Positions 21,213-32,502 of a DNA stretch of 64,000 nt are shown here, one piece after another. Every line of letters starts with the position of its first letter. Position 1 is the stretch's first letter. Below the pieces are notes generated by a model. That model saw nothing but the letters and a program-made list of their open reading frames with translations, had not been told where the DNA came from and did not search any database. The DNA comes from Isoetes taiwanensis (taxonomy: Eukaryota > Streptophyta > Lycopodiopsida > Isoetales > Isoetaceae), in contig JAJEKV010000036.1 of the NCBI GenBank assembly GCA_021234155.1, positions 4,532,209 to 4,596,208 on the forward strand, written 5' to 3'. A program made the position numbers and the translations under genes.

Positions 21213-23640
21213 GTGATGCTGCTGGATGGAAGGACTGTCTCACAACATCTGCAAGCTCAAGAAGCTAAAGAAAATGAGGATATAGAGCTTGAATCATTTG
21301 AGGACAACATTCAGGCTCAATTCAAACGAAAGAGGAAGTATACTTACACACATAGGATTCCAAGAGAGCCCAAGGGGAAAAGCAAAGAGGAAAGGCTATG
21401 CTCCACAACTTCAATCAATAAGTTCATGAAGTCAAGCTGCTGCAAAAATACTTGCAACAAGAAACTTACCAAGCATCAAGTACGTGAATTAAGAAAAGAT
21501 TTTTTATCCCAACCATACAATGCAAGGGTTACCTTTTTTTGACGTGCTGAGTGTGACTTACACAGGAGAAGGAGAGGACAGGATAGTGCTCAAGGGGATG
21601 GAATTCTGTCTGGCTGGGTGGCGCATGGCTTTAGGTATCAGTCAGTCAACATTTTACAATTGGAGAAAGAGATATGAAGCAGGTGCAAAGGTAGCTGAAC
21701 ATGGTAATACTGGCTCTAAGAAGCCCAGATCCACTACAATCGGCCAATAATGTGTGCTGGACAGATTCATTCAGGAGAATGCTGAAAGTATTCCCCATAG
21801 GAGCAAAAGAGGTAGAGATGATGTAAGAGAAAATGTACGCAAGCTTCCTTCCATTCTTAATAAGAAGCTTATACATAAAGAAGTTGGAGCAGTCGTTGAA
21901 GAGCTTACAGGAACAACTGTAGCCTTGAACTCTTTTTATAGTATATGGAAAAGGGAATTTCCAGATGTTAGCATTGCAAAAAATACAGCCTTCTCTAAAT
22001 GCAACATCTGCGTGGTAATTAAGCAAAAGCTGGAAAAAACAAAAGATACAAGAGAGAGACGGAATCTTGCAATTCAACGTCGGGCTCATATGCTAGAGCA
22101 GCGTTCTTGCAGAAGTCAATATTGGCATTGGAGAGCATTGTCACAGCGGTCTCCAGAAAATCATCTATGTATAATACATGATAAGATGGATCAGGTTAAG
22201 ACTTTAGTGCCTAGAAGTCATCATCTAGCAAAATCTGTATGGAGAGGTGATCGCTTGAAGAGCAGTTTGACAGGAGCTCTAACTCATGGGCATGGTGGTC
22301 GTGCCTATGGTCATTTCTCACTTGATTTATGGAAAGATGATTCAAACTTCCATATTGGTTCACTTTCTAGGATATTGCATAACTTGGAATTGGTACAAGA
22401 GGACAAGATAGGTGACTTATGTGGAAGTAAGCCTGCAGATTGCAAATGGATGCAAGCAGTCAAGGATACCAATCCTTTGAAGAACAAACTTGCTTCTATG
22501 GCAGAAGTATTGCCAAATGCTTCAACTACAAAACTAATCCTCGAGGTGTTCAACCCTCTCCCCCGAAATCTCTATTTGCAACTTGATAATGCATCAGGGC
22601 AAAACAAAAATAGGTATGTCTTTTCATACTTATCTTATTTGACTTGGCTTAAGGTCTTTGATGAGATCCAAGTGGGCTTTATGATGGTCGGCCACACCCA
22701 TGATGATATTGATGCTTTATTTGGAAATTTTTCAACCTTGATGAGTTCATCGGATGCTTTGACACTACCAGAGCTACTTTACTTGTTCAAAGAAGTGCAA
22801 TGCTAAATCTCCAATTCCATACTTTATTGATGAAGTTCCAAATTGGAAGGCTTTTGTGAAGGGATTCATCCCTGATAAGGGCCAATGCCTGGTTGGGCAT
22901 ACTGAACCATTGCTCTTCAAATTTAAGATGGCAGGAGATTGGCCTGTTATGCAATACAAAATGCGTCCTACACATAAAGAGTGGCTTCCAGCAGATTCTC
23001 CAGGAGTTAGAATGTGGAAAGAGGATGAACATGGTCAGCCAATGATACCAAGTGGTGTGCCACAAAATATTCCTCCTAGACCAACATTGAAAGATCTTCC
23101 AGGGTTGAAGGATAGCATCAACAAATACATCTCCTATGGAAGGACATATGTAAGAATCAAGAAAGTAGCTTGTTTGCAAAGGCAATACACGGCAAGTGTT
23201 GAGTATTGGAGCCAGCTTCTTATCTCTTTGGAGGATGTTGCTCCAGGACGTCCTCAAAATGATGCATTTTGGCCACAAACAAGACAAGCTCCTCTAGAAC
23301 AAACAGCATTTGTTCCAGAGGTCGACGTATCTGCCTTGGTCACACGACCTTTACCATCTTATTGTGGCCCCGCCGATGGCCGCCCAAAGGTTGCCTCTTG
23401 AAGAGTTTGATCCTCACGCACATGTGACAAAGGGTATGTTTGTTTCTGGGACACGGAGATGATAACACCGCAACTTGGTTAGGATATGCAGAGGAGAATG
23501 CCGTTCTTGATCCGTAATCTACATATTTTGGCCATATTTTTTGTATCGTGGTGGAAGCCCACTTGGAGGGGACTACAAAGACTGCTTGACTAAGCTGCTG
23601 GCGGCCTAATCCGTCCGGATCCTTCAAGGTACTAAAAATT
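21213..23640 (+). pseudogene. DUF7869-type transposase-like gene, nearly intact
   Basis: From the ATG at 21,213 the order is: an acidic/basic N-terminus; a Cys-rich segment SSCCKNTCNKKLTKHQVREL (about 21,430-21,490); an HTH-like stretch GISQSTFYNWRKRYEAGAK (21,636-21,692); and a long RNase H-like core. The core has candidate acidic ligands in IIHDKMDQVK (about 22,170), LYLQLDNASGQNKN (22,570-22,611) and VGHTHDDIDALFG (22,689-22,727). This D / DN-x-x-x-QNKN / GHTHxDID order is the hallmark of DUF7869 proteins, abundant in seed-free plants and animals and thought to be transposon-derived. The C-terminal part runs to 23,401 and, through frameshifts, to about 23,640 (EEFDPHAHVTKGMFV). Damage seen: a frameshift near 21,535, a TAA at 21,748 (where CAA would fit), a frameshift near 22,798, and shifts after 23,401. 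Terminal repeats were not found. Confidence 0.65.
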
Positions 23641-24157
23641 TAGATGCCATTCATTATGCTTGGGATGCCAATGGCAAGAGGGCCAAAAACAAATTCAAAT
23701 TCAAATATATTGTAGACATGTGGAAAGACATAGCACATTGTTCATCTTAATACATGAGATCTTGTACTTGTAATACATATCTTTCATCTTAATACATAAG
23801 ATCTTGTATATTACTATATTTGTGATCATATATAACTGCTTACATCTTTAATATATAAATGCATACATGATTCATAGATAAGATGGTCAGAAGTGCTTAT
23901 ATGTTGAACAGGTGATTCAATCATCTTCAGGATCTGTAGTAGTGATCCCTGATATCTCATAGCTCATGCTTTCGTGAAGCCATATCGATGGATCATAACA
24001 CCTAATTGACGCAGGGCAATGAATCTCACCAAAGTTTTTCTTCGCAAGTAGGGATCAAGAAGAATATGCCTATCTAGGCAACCAACAAGATCAGAGTGGC
24101 TCATTGAGCACTTGATCGCCTCGATGTGGTGAACAGAAGAAGGCAAATAATCCATGG
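23641..24157. other. Non-coding, AT-rich
   Basis: Only short frames. The words ATCTTAATACAT(A/G)AGATCTTGTA occur twice (near 23,745 and 23,788), a short local duplication. Nothing else is recognised. Confidence 0.5.
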
Positions 24158-24850
24158 GAGATGAATGATCTCTAGCCCCGAATGGAGCTGTTTTTTATAG
24201 TGAAGTAAAAAATTATTGATGTGAATTATTGGGGTGGATCAGAAAGCGCCATCATTGAGCCGTGATACAAGTATCATGTACTCATACGTATGATTCTATC
24301 ATGTACTCAGATTCTATACATCAACTAATATTCACTATGCTTATATTATATATATCCCAACAGATACACAAATCATAAGTGCTTATATTATTATATCCTT
24401 GTGTATACATATCATAGATGATTCACTCGCCATTGCCGCTTGACTAATATAGGTGTGATTGAAAATAAAAGACGCCTTGCATAGTTCATAGGTACTCATG
24501 TCATTATTATATCCTTAGCAGATACTGAGATTCACTCATCATCAACATCAAAGCACGCGGATGCTATTCAGCTCAAAGATCTCCCGATCAGGAAGCCAAT
24601 AAAGGTGGACCTTAACACGAAGTGAGCTTCTTGCAAGCACTCATGAGGACCATCCGCTTTGGATGCAGACCATGGATCAAGTTTGATACCATTTTGAAAG
24701 CATTCACACGTGATCATTATAGCTAAGGTAGCAGGATTGGATGACGATCGTGCAAGGAAGCCATGGGAGATGAATGAGCTCTACCACCGGATGGAGTCGC
24801 TTTTATAGTGAAGTAAAATTATTGATGTGAATTATTCATTATAATGAAAG
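24158..24850 (+). repeat. Direct repeat pair about 610 bp apart
   Basis: Segment 24,158-24,233 (starting GGGAGATGAATGATCTCTAG, ending ATTGATGTGAATTATT) recurs at 24,767-24,838 with small indels. The two copies bracket about 530 bp without a gene. They could be flanks of a lost or non-autonomous insertion, or the result of an old duplication. Confidence 0.65.
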
Positions 24851-24902
24851 TACCATACATGTATATGATTCAATAATTTCTATGTATATACTATCAATAA
24901 TT

Positions 24903-24965
24903 TTGGTGAGTACATACCATCAATAATTTTGGTGGGTATACCATCAATAATTTTGGTGGGTATAA
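24903..24965 (+). repeat. Short minisatellite ACCATCAATAATTTTGGTG(A/G)GTA
   Basis: Three tandem units of about 21-24 bp between 24,891 and 24,965, each with CATCAATAATTTTGGTG. Units 2 and 3 are almost identical. Confidence 0.8.
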
Positions 24966-27880
24966 ATATACATCAAATTGCCGAGTGCAGCAACATTGGC
25001 CTCCGTCTAGCTATGACTTATTCTGGTCTTGAACGTGATTCTATCACTTGCAAGATGAATCATGAGGACTTCAAGCGGGTGCCTTGAGCGAGATATACCG
25101 CTTGAAGACCGGCTCACCATCGCTGTTCTCAATCCTCGCCATTATCCCGATCCCGGCCGATGTTATCATCCATCTCCTGTGGAATAGGGAGTATCAAATG
25201 TTCATGATCGAAAGGATCTCTGGAGCGCCTTCTGCTAGTTCTGATCATTCAGAGTAATAGTAGAAGAATAATAGTACTTGTTATCTTATTGTAATCTGGT
25301 TGTGTTAGTATACAACAGGTATACATAACCTTTTGTAGTACACATAACCGTAATATAAGTTTTGATGTATACTACTTTACACATGTATACATAACCTTAT
25401 GTAATACACATAACCATACTATAAGTATTGAGGTATACATAACCCTCCAAGTATACTATATAAAAAATTCCAACTTGTCTCCAGAATTCCAACTTTAATG
25501 AAACTCTGCTTAATCTAGGTCATGCATTGTGCTTAAGAAGTGATTTGAATATTCTCTTGTTTCCATTCAAAACGTTTAAATGTTCATATTTATGACATTT
25601 GTGTTCATATCTTTGTTTGTTTTGATTTAAAATTCCTTATCGATGTTCTTTTACTTTTCGTGAAGAAGGAAAAGCTTTTAAGGACTGCAATCTGTTCCAA
25701 TAACTGTTTGTGAGCCCCAAGTAGTTGTACAGACAATGAATGATTCTTGATGATGGTTATCGCTAGAGGAAATATGGTCTAAAAGTTGTTAAAGGAAATT
25801 CAAATGAGGGTATAAAATTAGTTGGTATTCCATTTTAAACTAAAACAATTTGTAACATGCATTATTAATTTACTAACATGTTGTTTGTTTCATCTCATGA
25901 CATTGAGGAGCTATTACAAGTGTACAAATTTAGGATGTCCTATAAGAAGGCATGTTGAAAAGGCATCTAATGATCCTAAAGCGCCATAACTACATATGAT
26001 AGAAAACACAATCATGACGCCTCTGCTGCAAGAAACAAATACCATGACAGAGTAAATATGGATGCTATGGCGGCAAAGACTGCCCCTGCAATTGAGGCAG
26101 ATGTATCCTCAACGCCAACTTCATCTACAAACTATGATCATGGATCAAGAACCGGGGGAGTTGCCAAAAGAGAAAGTGTTGTCCGAGACCAAAGTGAAAA
26201 TTGAGCGACAAATGACGAGAAAAACTCGGTATCATATGGAATGATGTTCTTAAGTTTAGTAGACATGAGTAGTATGACAAAGCGCCACTATGCGCCACTA
26301 TGAAGGACCCAGTTAGGCCAAAAGAAGAGCATATGTCAATTATGAATGATTCTTTGCACTTGCCCCAACATTTCAAGGGGCGCCACTTTAATTTATATCG
26401 CAGATATTGAAGTAGCAATGGGACAAAAAGTCGGGTCTGCGTAGAAAAGACAATTTGTGCGTCTCAAAAATTAGTATCGAACATGCATATTATTTCAACA
26501 ACACATAAATTGCCATGGTATTTCCATGGCATCCTATTGGAGCAGAAGTTAGTCCAATGTTAAAGATTTTTGCGTTTGTGTAATTTGCCAACCTGAAGTT
26601 ATTGTTTTCCCCGCCATCGCCAATTTTTCTAACAAGATGGTTCTAGAGGGAAGTAAACAATGATAGCTATGTTAACGTGATGTCCAAATAGGTCACGGAC
26701 AAGCATGGTGGATTGAAGGTTTGAGACATTTATGTCAAAAATTGATTCAATGGGGTAAAGTTTTATTTAGGTTTCATTTGGGTGGGTGCACATTCCAGAA
26801 TCACTTAAATCAAACATGTCGATTAAATCATTTAAGGTTATGCCTTTGACCTTGGCTAGAAACAAAAATTATGGTATTGTAGAGCATATTATGCCAATTT
26901 ACATTTAGTAAAGAATTTTGCATATGATTGCTTTGGAGTGATGGATGAACCAAGGGGAATTCACATAGTTTTAGCCATATGAAGATGGTGCATGACTCCA
27001 AGGGCTTTTTTTAGGCTTGAACTATTCATATACATCATACATAGAAGCATCAAATGTGTTGTCAATATTTGATTCTCTTGCGGTTGAGTGCAAGATTGTA
27101 GGTAGAACCTATGTCTTTAGATGCACCAGAGTTTCTCTATAATTGTCTGATCCCTATAACATGGACTTCTAATTGGATTGTGAACTCAAAGCTGTCACAA
27201 CTCCCATGCAGAAGTCCATTGATATGGAGCCAATGGAAAAATCTTTGCTCATTAACACCCTATACATTCGAAATGCTATATTTAACACATTGTTTGAGTA
27301 ATATGTGGTCTATATAATATTTATTTATATTTATGGTTGCTGTTAGTCATAAACATGCTTGCATGTGCCTGGCAATGTTGGCTTCCTTTAAACCTCTTTT
27401 TTGTGCTCACTACATAGACTGCTATTATTACCAGTTAGTCGAGGCCTCTCCAATGAGGAAAATGACTGGGTTCATCACGAGGCAGGGCTTTTTAAAGGCT
27501 ACTTTAAAAAGGTTTTAGTTTCTCTTTTATTATAGGAACTCTAGATTGCAGATGGTTGCATCATCTAAGAACATGGATTCATGCCTGGTCAATTGCAAGT
27601 ATCATGTAGATGTTCAACTTGTGCCAAACGTGAGCTTAAGATAGTGCACTTTTAGGAATGAAAAACAAAAATTAAAACGTTAAAATAAACTTTCATCCTG
27701 CATAAGCAATCTCTAAACCAAGTAATTAGAGTGACTTATCATGTCTTCTTTGCAAGTTTGATTTAAACAGTATATTGCAATGGGAGTGCACCATATTTGC
27801 CATGTCACATTGTATTAGTATGGGGTAACACACACAAAAATTTCTCAGGATTCCACCATTTTTATTGGTTTTTTAAAGCA
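24966..27880. other. Non-coding, AT-rich; GTATACATAACC repeats
   Basis: Between 25,308 and 25,446 the word GTATACATAACC(T/C) and the longer unit ending ACACATAACC...TATAAGT repeat about every 70-80 bp. The frame at 26,062-26,244 and others lack family features. The interval ends at a Helitron-like terminus (27,921), so part of it may be the body of a non-autonomous Helitron whose 5' end I could not place. Confidence 0.45.
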
Positions 27881-27893
27881 TGCCTGATGAAAA

Positions 27894-27921
27894 GCCCAGC
27901 AACGCTGGGCACTTTTTCTAG
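27894..27921 (+). mobile_element. Candidate Helitron 3' terminus (hairpin plus CTAG)
   Basis: GCCCAGC (27,894-27,900), loop AAC, GCTGGGC (27,904-27,910) form a perfect 7-bp GC-rich stem. Seven bases later comes CTAG (27,918-27,921), followed by T. A short GC-rich hairpin 6-12 bases before a terminal CTRR, inserted before T, is the canonical Helitron 3' end. The 5' TC terminus and a Rep/helicase gene are not seen nearby, so a non-autonomous copy is the likely origin. Confidence 0.55.
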
Positions 27922-28257
27922 TTATAGGTAGAAAGAAAAGTACCTGTCCAAGTTTATCTGAATGTCCATAGGTGGTCACAAATGACATGTCGCAGCTCTC
28001 GATCAGTTGTGACGCTCCCAGAATCTATAGGATGCCCCCATCGTATAGATTCGAGGAATTCCCTTCCCATGGCAACTACATCACTATGGAAAGGCCCTCC
28101 ATCTAACTTGGACCACTTGGGGTGGCCAAGTGTTCGGGTGAGGAACACGGAGGTGTCATTCGTCCCATGTCCTCTATGGGAATCCTATACAATGGAAGCG
28201 TACATACATGTCAGTACAGAATGCTCAAAATAATATACCACCACGAATGGTGGTCCA

Positions 28258-28460
<203 letters not shown>

Positions 28461-29532
28461 GGTAATACAAATACAAGATAACATAAGCAATATACTGTAA
28501 ATAAAGGCTCTACCCTGGGCTCAGACTCCATGGGGTCGACTGATGGTCAGAGCCTCAAGATAACAGCAGACAGAGGTATAACATGGCACTGGCTGGCATA
28601 GAACAATGGCCAGGGTCGTTCACTCCATCCCTCCCTCCTGTGCGCACTTTGCAGATAGGCTAAAACATGCTATGGCGTGATTGTAGCCTTCTGGAGGCGC
28701 GATCTCATGGGATCACTTTATGAGACTACTCCGGGTTATATCTCCCTGGTCCGATGAGGTAGGTCAGGGAGGCGTCCCCTTCTTGAGCACAATGGATCCC
28801 TGGGTGTACAAGAGAATCTGTGCCTCCTTAGCGACCCTCCGCATCCGCAACAGACTTGAACTCCTCCCTCCCCAAAAAAAAAAAAAAATCCATGGGCCAC
28901 CCATCAATCCGGGGCGTCCATATAAGCACGTTTTCTACAATCCAGGAGGTGTCGGACCTATACCCGGCCCCAACGCAAGGAGCAATTATAAGCCTACACA
29001 CTCTAGGAGTCCTATAGCCACGCTAGGCAAGACCCCACCCCCGTTTCACCATCGTACCCATTATCTACTGCTGAATCACAATATAGCATCCAATGCTAGG
29101 TGGGCTCTTGTGCACAGGCCGCATTTACTGGGTCTTCTACTTCTAGCCAGCTAAAGACATCTCTACTTCTAGGAAGCTTTTAGATTTCTACCCTCCCTTA
29201 ACTCCAGATACATAAGAGAAACAGAGAGAGAGAGAACACAATCATAATCAAAGTATTCATCGTCATCATAATAACACATAAAAGAAAAATTAATCATTCC
29301 ATCTAATCAGAGAAGGGTTAGCTGCACACAAACTATCTAGGGACTAACCGGTCCCTTGCCTGGAGCCATTGTCATGAAATGCTCCCATTCTTCAAGTCTG
29401 GTTGCAGTAGGTGGTAGCTCCTCCTTCCTCCAACTCTCCCCAAATTGATTTGGGGCATAATTAGGGGTAGGGCCCCAATTTGCCCTCCAAACTTAGCAAG
29501 GGCCAGGTGACACTGCCTAATTGGCTGACTTT
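28461..29532. other. Non-coding interval before the copia element
   Basis: The frame at 28,720-29,154 (144 codons) has no recognisable motif and includes a poly-A derived Lys run, so I do not call it a gene. An (A)15 tract lies near 28,875. The last five bases (29,528-29,532, ACTTT) are the left target-site duplication of the copia element. Confidence 0.5.
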
Positions 29533-29976
29533 TGAAGAAAATAACCTAGGTTGATGTGTCATTGAATATTCTATATGGTATTGTGAATAAGTTTTGAAGT
29601 TACATTATTGAACCATTGGTTATATACAGATATAGCAATATATGGGACGATGAACAGTAGCACCAGATCGGTGGTTGCGAAAACAAAGATCTAGCTACTT
29701 GCTAGATTTATCAATGAAGAAGATTGGAGGATCACTAGAAAGCGGTGGTCCTCTACAATATATACAAGCAGAATCGGCTCCAATGGATAAGTACGTCGGC
29801 AAATACAGCTGTGCAAAGTTGAGTCTGAGTTCATTGAATGACTTTGCCTTCCATGTTAAATACTTCGTGATATATATACTCCTTTGTGTGACATTGTTGC
29901 TGGTTCATATGAATAAATATTATGTGAAGTTGTTTGCATAAGAGTAAACTCTAGTTAGATTGATCATTATCTTTCA
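29533..29976 (+). repeat. Copia 5' LTR
   Basis: 444 bp, TGAAGAAAATAACC...ATTATCTTTCA. It differs from the LTR copies at 41,402 and 51,484 at scattered bases (for example GTGTCATTG against TTGTCATTG), while those two are closer to each other. Its left flank is the ACTTT duplication. Confidence 0.9.
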
Positions 29977-29977
29977 T

Positions 29978-29989
29978 TGCTATCAGAGC
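29978..29989 (+). promoter_or_regulatory. Copia primer binding site
   Basis: TGCTATCAGAGC, one base after the LTR end, differs by one base from TGGTATCAGAGC, the site complementary to the 3' end of plant initiator tRNA-Met used by most plant copia elements. Confidence 0.8.
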
Positions 29990-30000
29990 TCTATCTAACA

Positions 30001-30990
30001 ATGTCCACAAGGTTTGGAGCAACTCTATTGGCATCAGTTGAAGTGTTTCAGGGTGTTGGAGGCTTTCAAATATGGAAAGAGAAAGTGAAAGAAGTGCTAC
30101 AATTTGAAGGACTATGATACATCATTGAGCAAAATGCTACTATAGCAGAAGAAGCAAGCAGTCCTGTAACAACTCCAACAGGTGAGTCTACTGCTAAATC
30201 AAAAGAAGGAAGTCATAGCAGTGATTTGCTCAGTGAAGAGCTGAAAGTAGGACATGCCAAAGCAATTATTATGTGCAAGGTGGCACCAAGTATAATGCTG
30301 AAATTGAGAGACTTCCATCCCAAAAATGCTTGGAAATACTTAATAAAGACATATCAAGATAAAAGCTCATCTCAGATAGATGTATTAGAAAAGAAGATCA
30401 GAAAAATTAAATTTGATGAGAAGATGTCGTTAATAAATATGTTTCAAAGGTTTGATTCACTGTGTGCAGACTTGGAGGCTGTTGGTGTAACCATGTCAGT
30501 AAATCATCAGATTTTAGCCATCTCTAGAATGTTTTCTAAGTTTGAACATTTGGCTATACTTGTATGTACTATTGCTAAAACAAAAGAGGAGGCTGCGCAT
30601 ATAGCCCAAACAGAAATTGAGCAGAAGTATGTTATGGAGGATGTTGATGAAGAAGATGAGGATACAACCGAGGTGCTGATGGTACGAAAGGGGAAGAGTT
30701 ATGTTGAAGGTAGAAATAGACAGGTTGGGCCATGCTATGGCTGTGGAGAGGTAGGACACTTGAAATTTAATTGTCCGAAATGGAAGTAAACCTATACTTG
30801 TGGTGGAATAGGATACTTGTCTACAAAGTGTCCCAGCCCAAGGGATCTTGGAAGAGGCTGAGGAAGAGGTAGAGGCAAAGGTAATTGGGGGGGTGTTGAG
30901 AAAGGAAAGGCAAAGGTATCAGGGCAGCAAGTACAAATATTGTTGTGAAAGAAAATGAAGAAGTGACTCAGAAGAAGAGGTAATCAATGC
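30001..30990 (+). pseudogene. Copia gag with CCHC zinc knuckle
   Basis: The ATG at 30,001 starts MSTRFGATLLASVEVFQGVG, the usual copia gag beginning. A TGA (about 30,116) interrupts after LQFEGL. The frame resumes through a UBN2-like central domain (KNAWKYLIKTYQDKSS, FDEKMSLINMFQRFDSL, AISRMFSKFEHLAILV). The nucleocapsid part has CYGCGEVGHLKFNC (C-x2-C-x4-H-x4-C, 30,732-30,773) that should bind viral-type RNA. After a TAA at 30,787 a second, damaged knuckle (YTCGGIGYLSTKC) and a Gly/Arg-rich tail follow. The protein would package element RNA in cytoplasmic particles; these stops preclude a full product. Confidence 0.85.
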
Positions 30991-31322
30991 TTTTTCTAGT
31001 ATTTCAAGAAAAGATAAAGATTCTAAATCATCATTTGTTTTAGATTCAGGAGCTGAAAGAACAATCCTAGGGGATTCAAATTTGCTTACAAAGAAGGATG
31101 AGAAGCAATTTGCAAGACGGATCAGACTTGGAGATGGAAGAATCAAAGAAATGCTTAAATTGTACAATCTACACGGAGAGCCAGTAGAGTTGGAAAAATT
31201 GCTATGTGTTCCTGGAATAGTTAAAAATTTGATTTCAATGAGCCAGTTAGTGGACCTAGGTTTAAACTCTTTTGTACTGTTGAAAAGGATAATACAATTA
31301 GTTTCTGGGCAATTAGTTTCTG
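30991..31322 (+). pseudogene. Copia protease, truncated by rearrangement
   Basis: SSFVLDSGAERTILGDSN contains the retropepsin-like active site DSGA (31,043-31,054). It is followed by GDGRIKEMLKLYNLHGEP and CVPGIVKNLISMSQLVDLG, the 'VP-x-(I/L)-x-x-NL(I/L)S' strand that closes copia proteases before the pre-integrase domain. The frame then meets an internal duplication (TTAGTTTCTGG twice) and the junction with gypsy sequence at 31,323-31,333. The protease would cleave Gag-Pol; here it lacks its continuation into integrase. Confidence 0.8.
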
Positions 31323-31333
31323 GACAAGTTACA

Positions 31334-31550
31334 GGTTGTCAATCCATTTGAGGAAGGGCAATTGGTGTTGTGCAGGACCACTAAGAAGCATCTCTCCAAA
31401 TTTCAAAGCCCATGGGAAGGCCCATTTCTGATTGATAAAGAGGTACCAGGTGGGGCTTTCTACTTGATGACTCCAGAAGGGGAATTGTTGCCTAATCCCA
31501 GAAATGGCAAGGATCTCAGACCTTATTTTGAAAGAGAAGTGCTTTTCTAA
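31334..31550 (+). pseudogene. Gypsy integrase C-terminus (fragment)
   Basis: The frame reads VNPFEEGQLVLCRTTKKHLS, then FQSPWEGPFLIDKEVPGGAF and LMTPEGELLPNPRNGKDLRP, ending FEREVLF and stop at 31,550. The W-x-GP-(F/Y) and G-x-(F/Y)-x-L pattern is the C-terminal SH3-like domain of Ty3/gypsy integrases. The same sequence ends the intact pol at 58,400. The catalytic part of integrase is missing here. Confidence 0.8.
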
Positions 31551-31944
31551 GGGATTCAGATTTGGTATAGCTCCAATTACAGAGAATTTGTGGAGAACTT
31601 TTGGGTTACAGCAGGTCGTTTTTCTGTAAAAACAGATGGTGACAGTTCAATAATACTTCATCTATCCTATATCAAAAGATTTGTTTCGGCGATACGAATC
31701 CAACGAGCTATGGTGCAGGTCAAACGGAGGTCTGGAACTCAAGATATCACCTTTCAAAGTTTGCCACAATTACAGAGGCTCTGTTTCGTCACTGTCATTT
31801 TGGATCAGTTTGGTTGTATTAGTCATTTGGATTTGAGGAGGGTATAAATGGGTCATTTGGGGACATGTCCCAAGGACCATATTAGTTTGTTTTGTTGTGG
31901 GTTCTCCGCCACGGAGTGGCACATTTTCCCACTGTGGTCGCCAC
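31551..31944 (+). other. Gypsy 3' untranslated leader before the LTR
   Basis: About 390 bp between the pol stop and the LTR, matching 58,401-58,784. It includes GGACATGTCCC and TTGTTTTGTTGTGGGTTCTC. No clear polypurine tract sits directly at the LTR edge; the purine-rich TTTGAGGAGGGTATAAATGG about 115 bp upstream is the nearest. Confidence 0.6.
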
Positions 31945-32311
31945 TGTTGGGGTGATCACCACTCATCACACTCGTCACCACTCACCACTCACCACACTCG
32001 TCACCACTCACCACTCACCACACTTGTCACCACTCACCACACTCATCATATATAGAGTGATATATAGAGTGATATGCGGCGCATGCGGCGGGATATTTGC
32101 ACGTATGCATTGTGGAGCCATTATGAGCAAAGGTTATCCGAAAGCAGAGAGAAAAGAACGAGAGAGAGACGATTGTATTGAGAGAGGATTTTGCTTGATC
32201 TAGCTATGGAGATGATGATTCTTTGTGTTGTGCATTGCTTTGATCCGATAGATTGAGCTTGGATTGTTGGGTTTTTCATCCTTCTTGCAAGGTTAGAGTT
32301 CAGCTCTAACA
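31945..32311 (+). repeat. Gypsy LTR in first tandem unit
   Basis: 367 bp, TGTTGGGGTGATCACC...CAGCTCTAACA. An internal TCACCACTCACCACAC(T/A)CGTC minisatellite (about 31,955-32,045) varies in copy number between LTR copies. It is followed by ATTTGGCGATTACGGTGC, the presumed primer binding site (tRNA not identified). Confidence 0.85.
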
Positions 32312-32502
32312 ATTTGGCGATTACGGTGCTCGACGGACCATTGATCGACAAGAACTTCCATTGAAAAAAGGAGTTGTTACCATTGGTATTGGTGATCGTC
32401 GGTAAAGAACGACACCATTGTGAAAGGAGCAATTTCTTGTGTGAAGGGGATTTTGCCGTAATTGATTTGTGGAGTAAAATTTGACAAGGGGAGCATAGTT
32501 TT

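Noticed and set aside
28720-29154. 144-codon plus-strand open frame before the copia element
   Set aside because: Includes a Lys run from a poly-A tract and Pro-rich low-complexity sequence, with no recognisable domain.
31955-32050. CRISPR-like look of the regularly spaced TCACCACTC repeats in the gypsy LTR
   Set aside because: Units are short, directly contiguous and without unique spacers; they lie inside an LTR of a eukaryotic retrotransposon.
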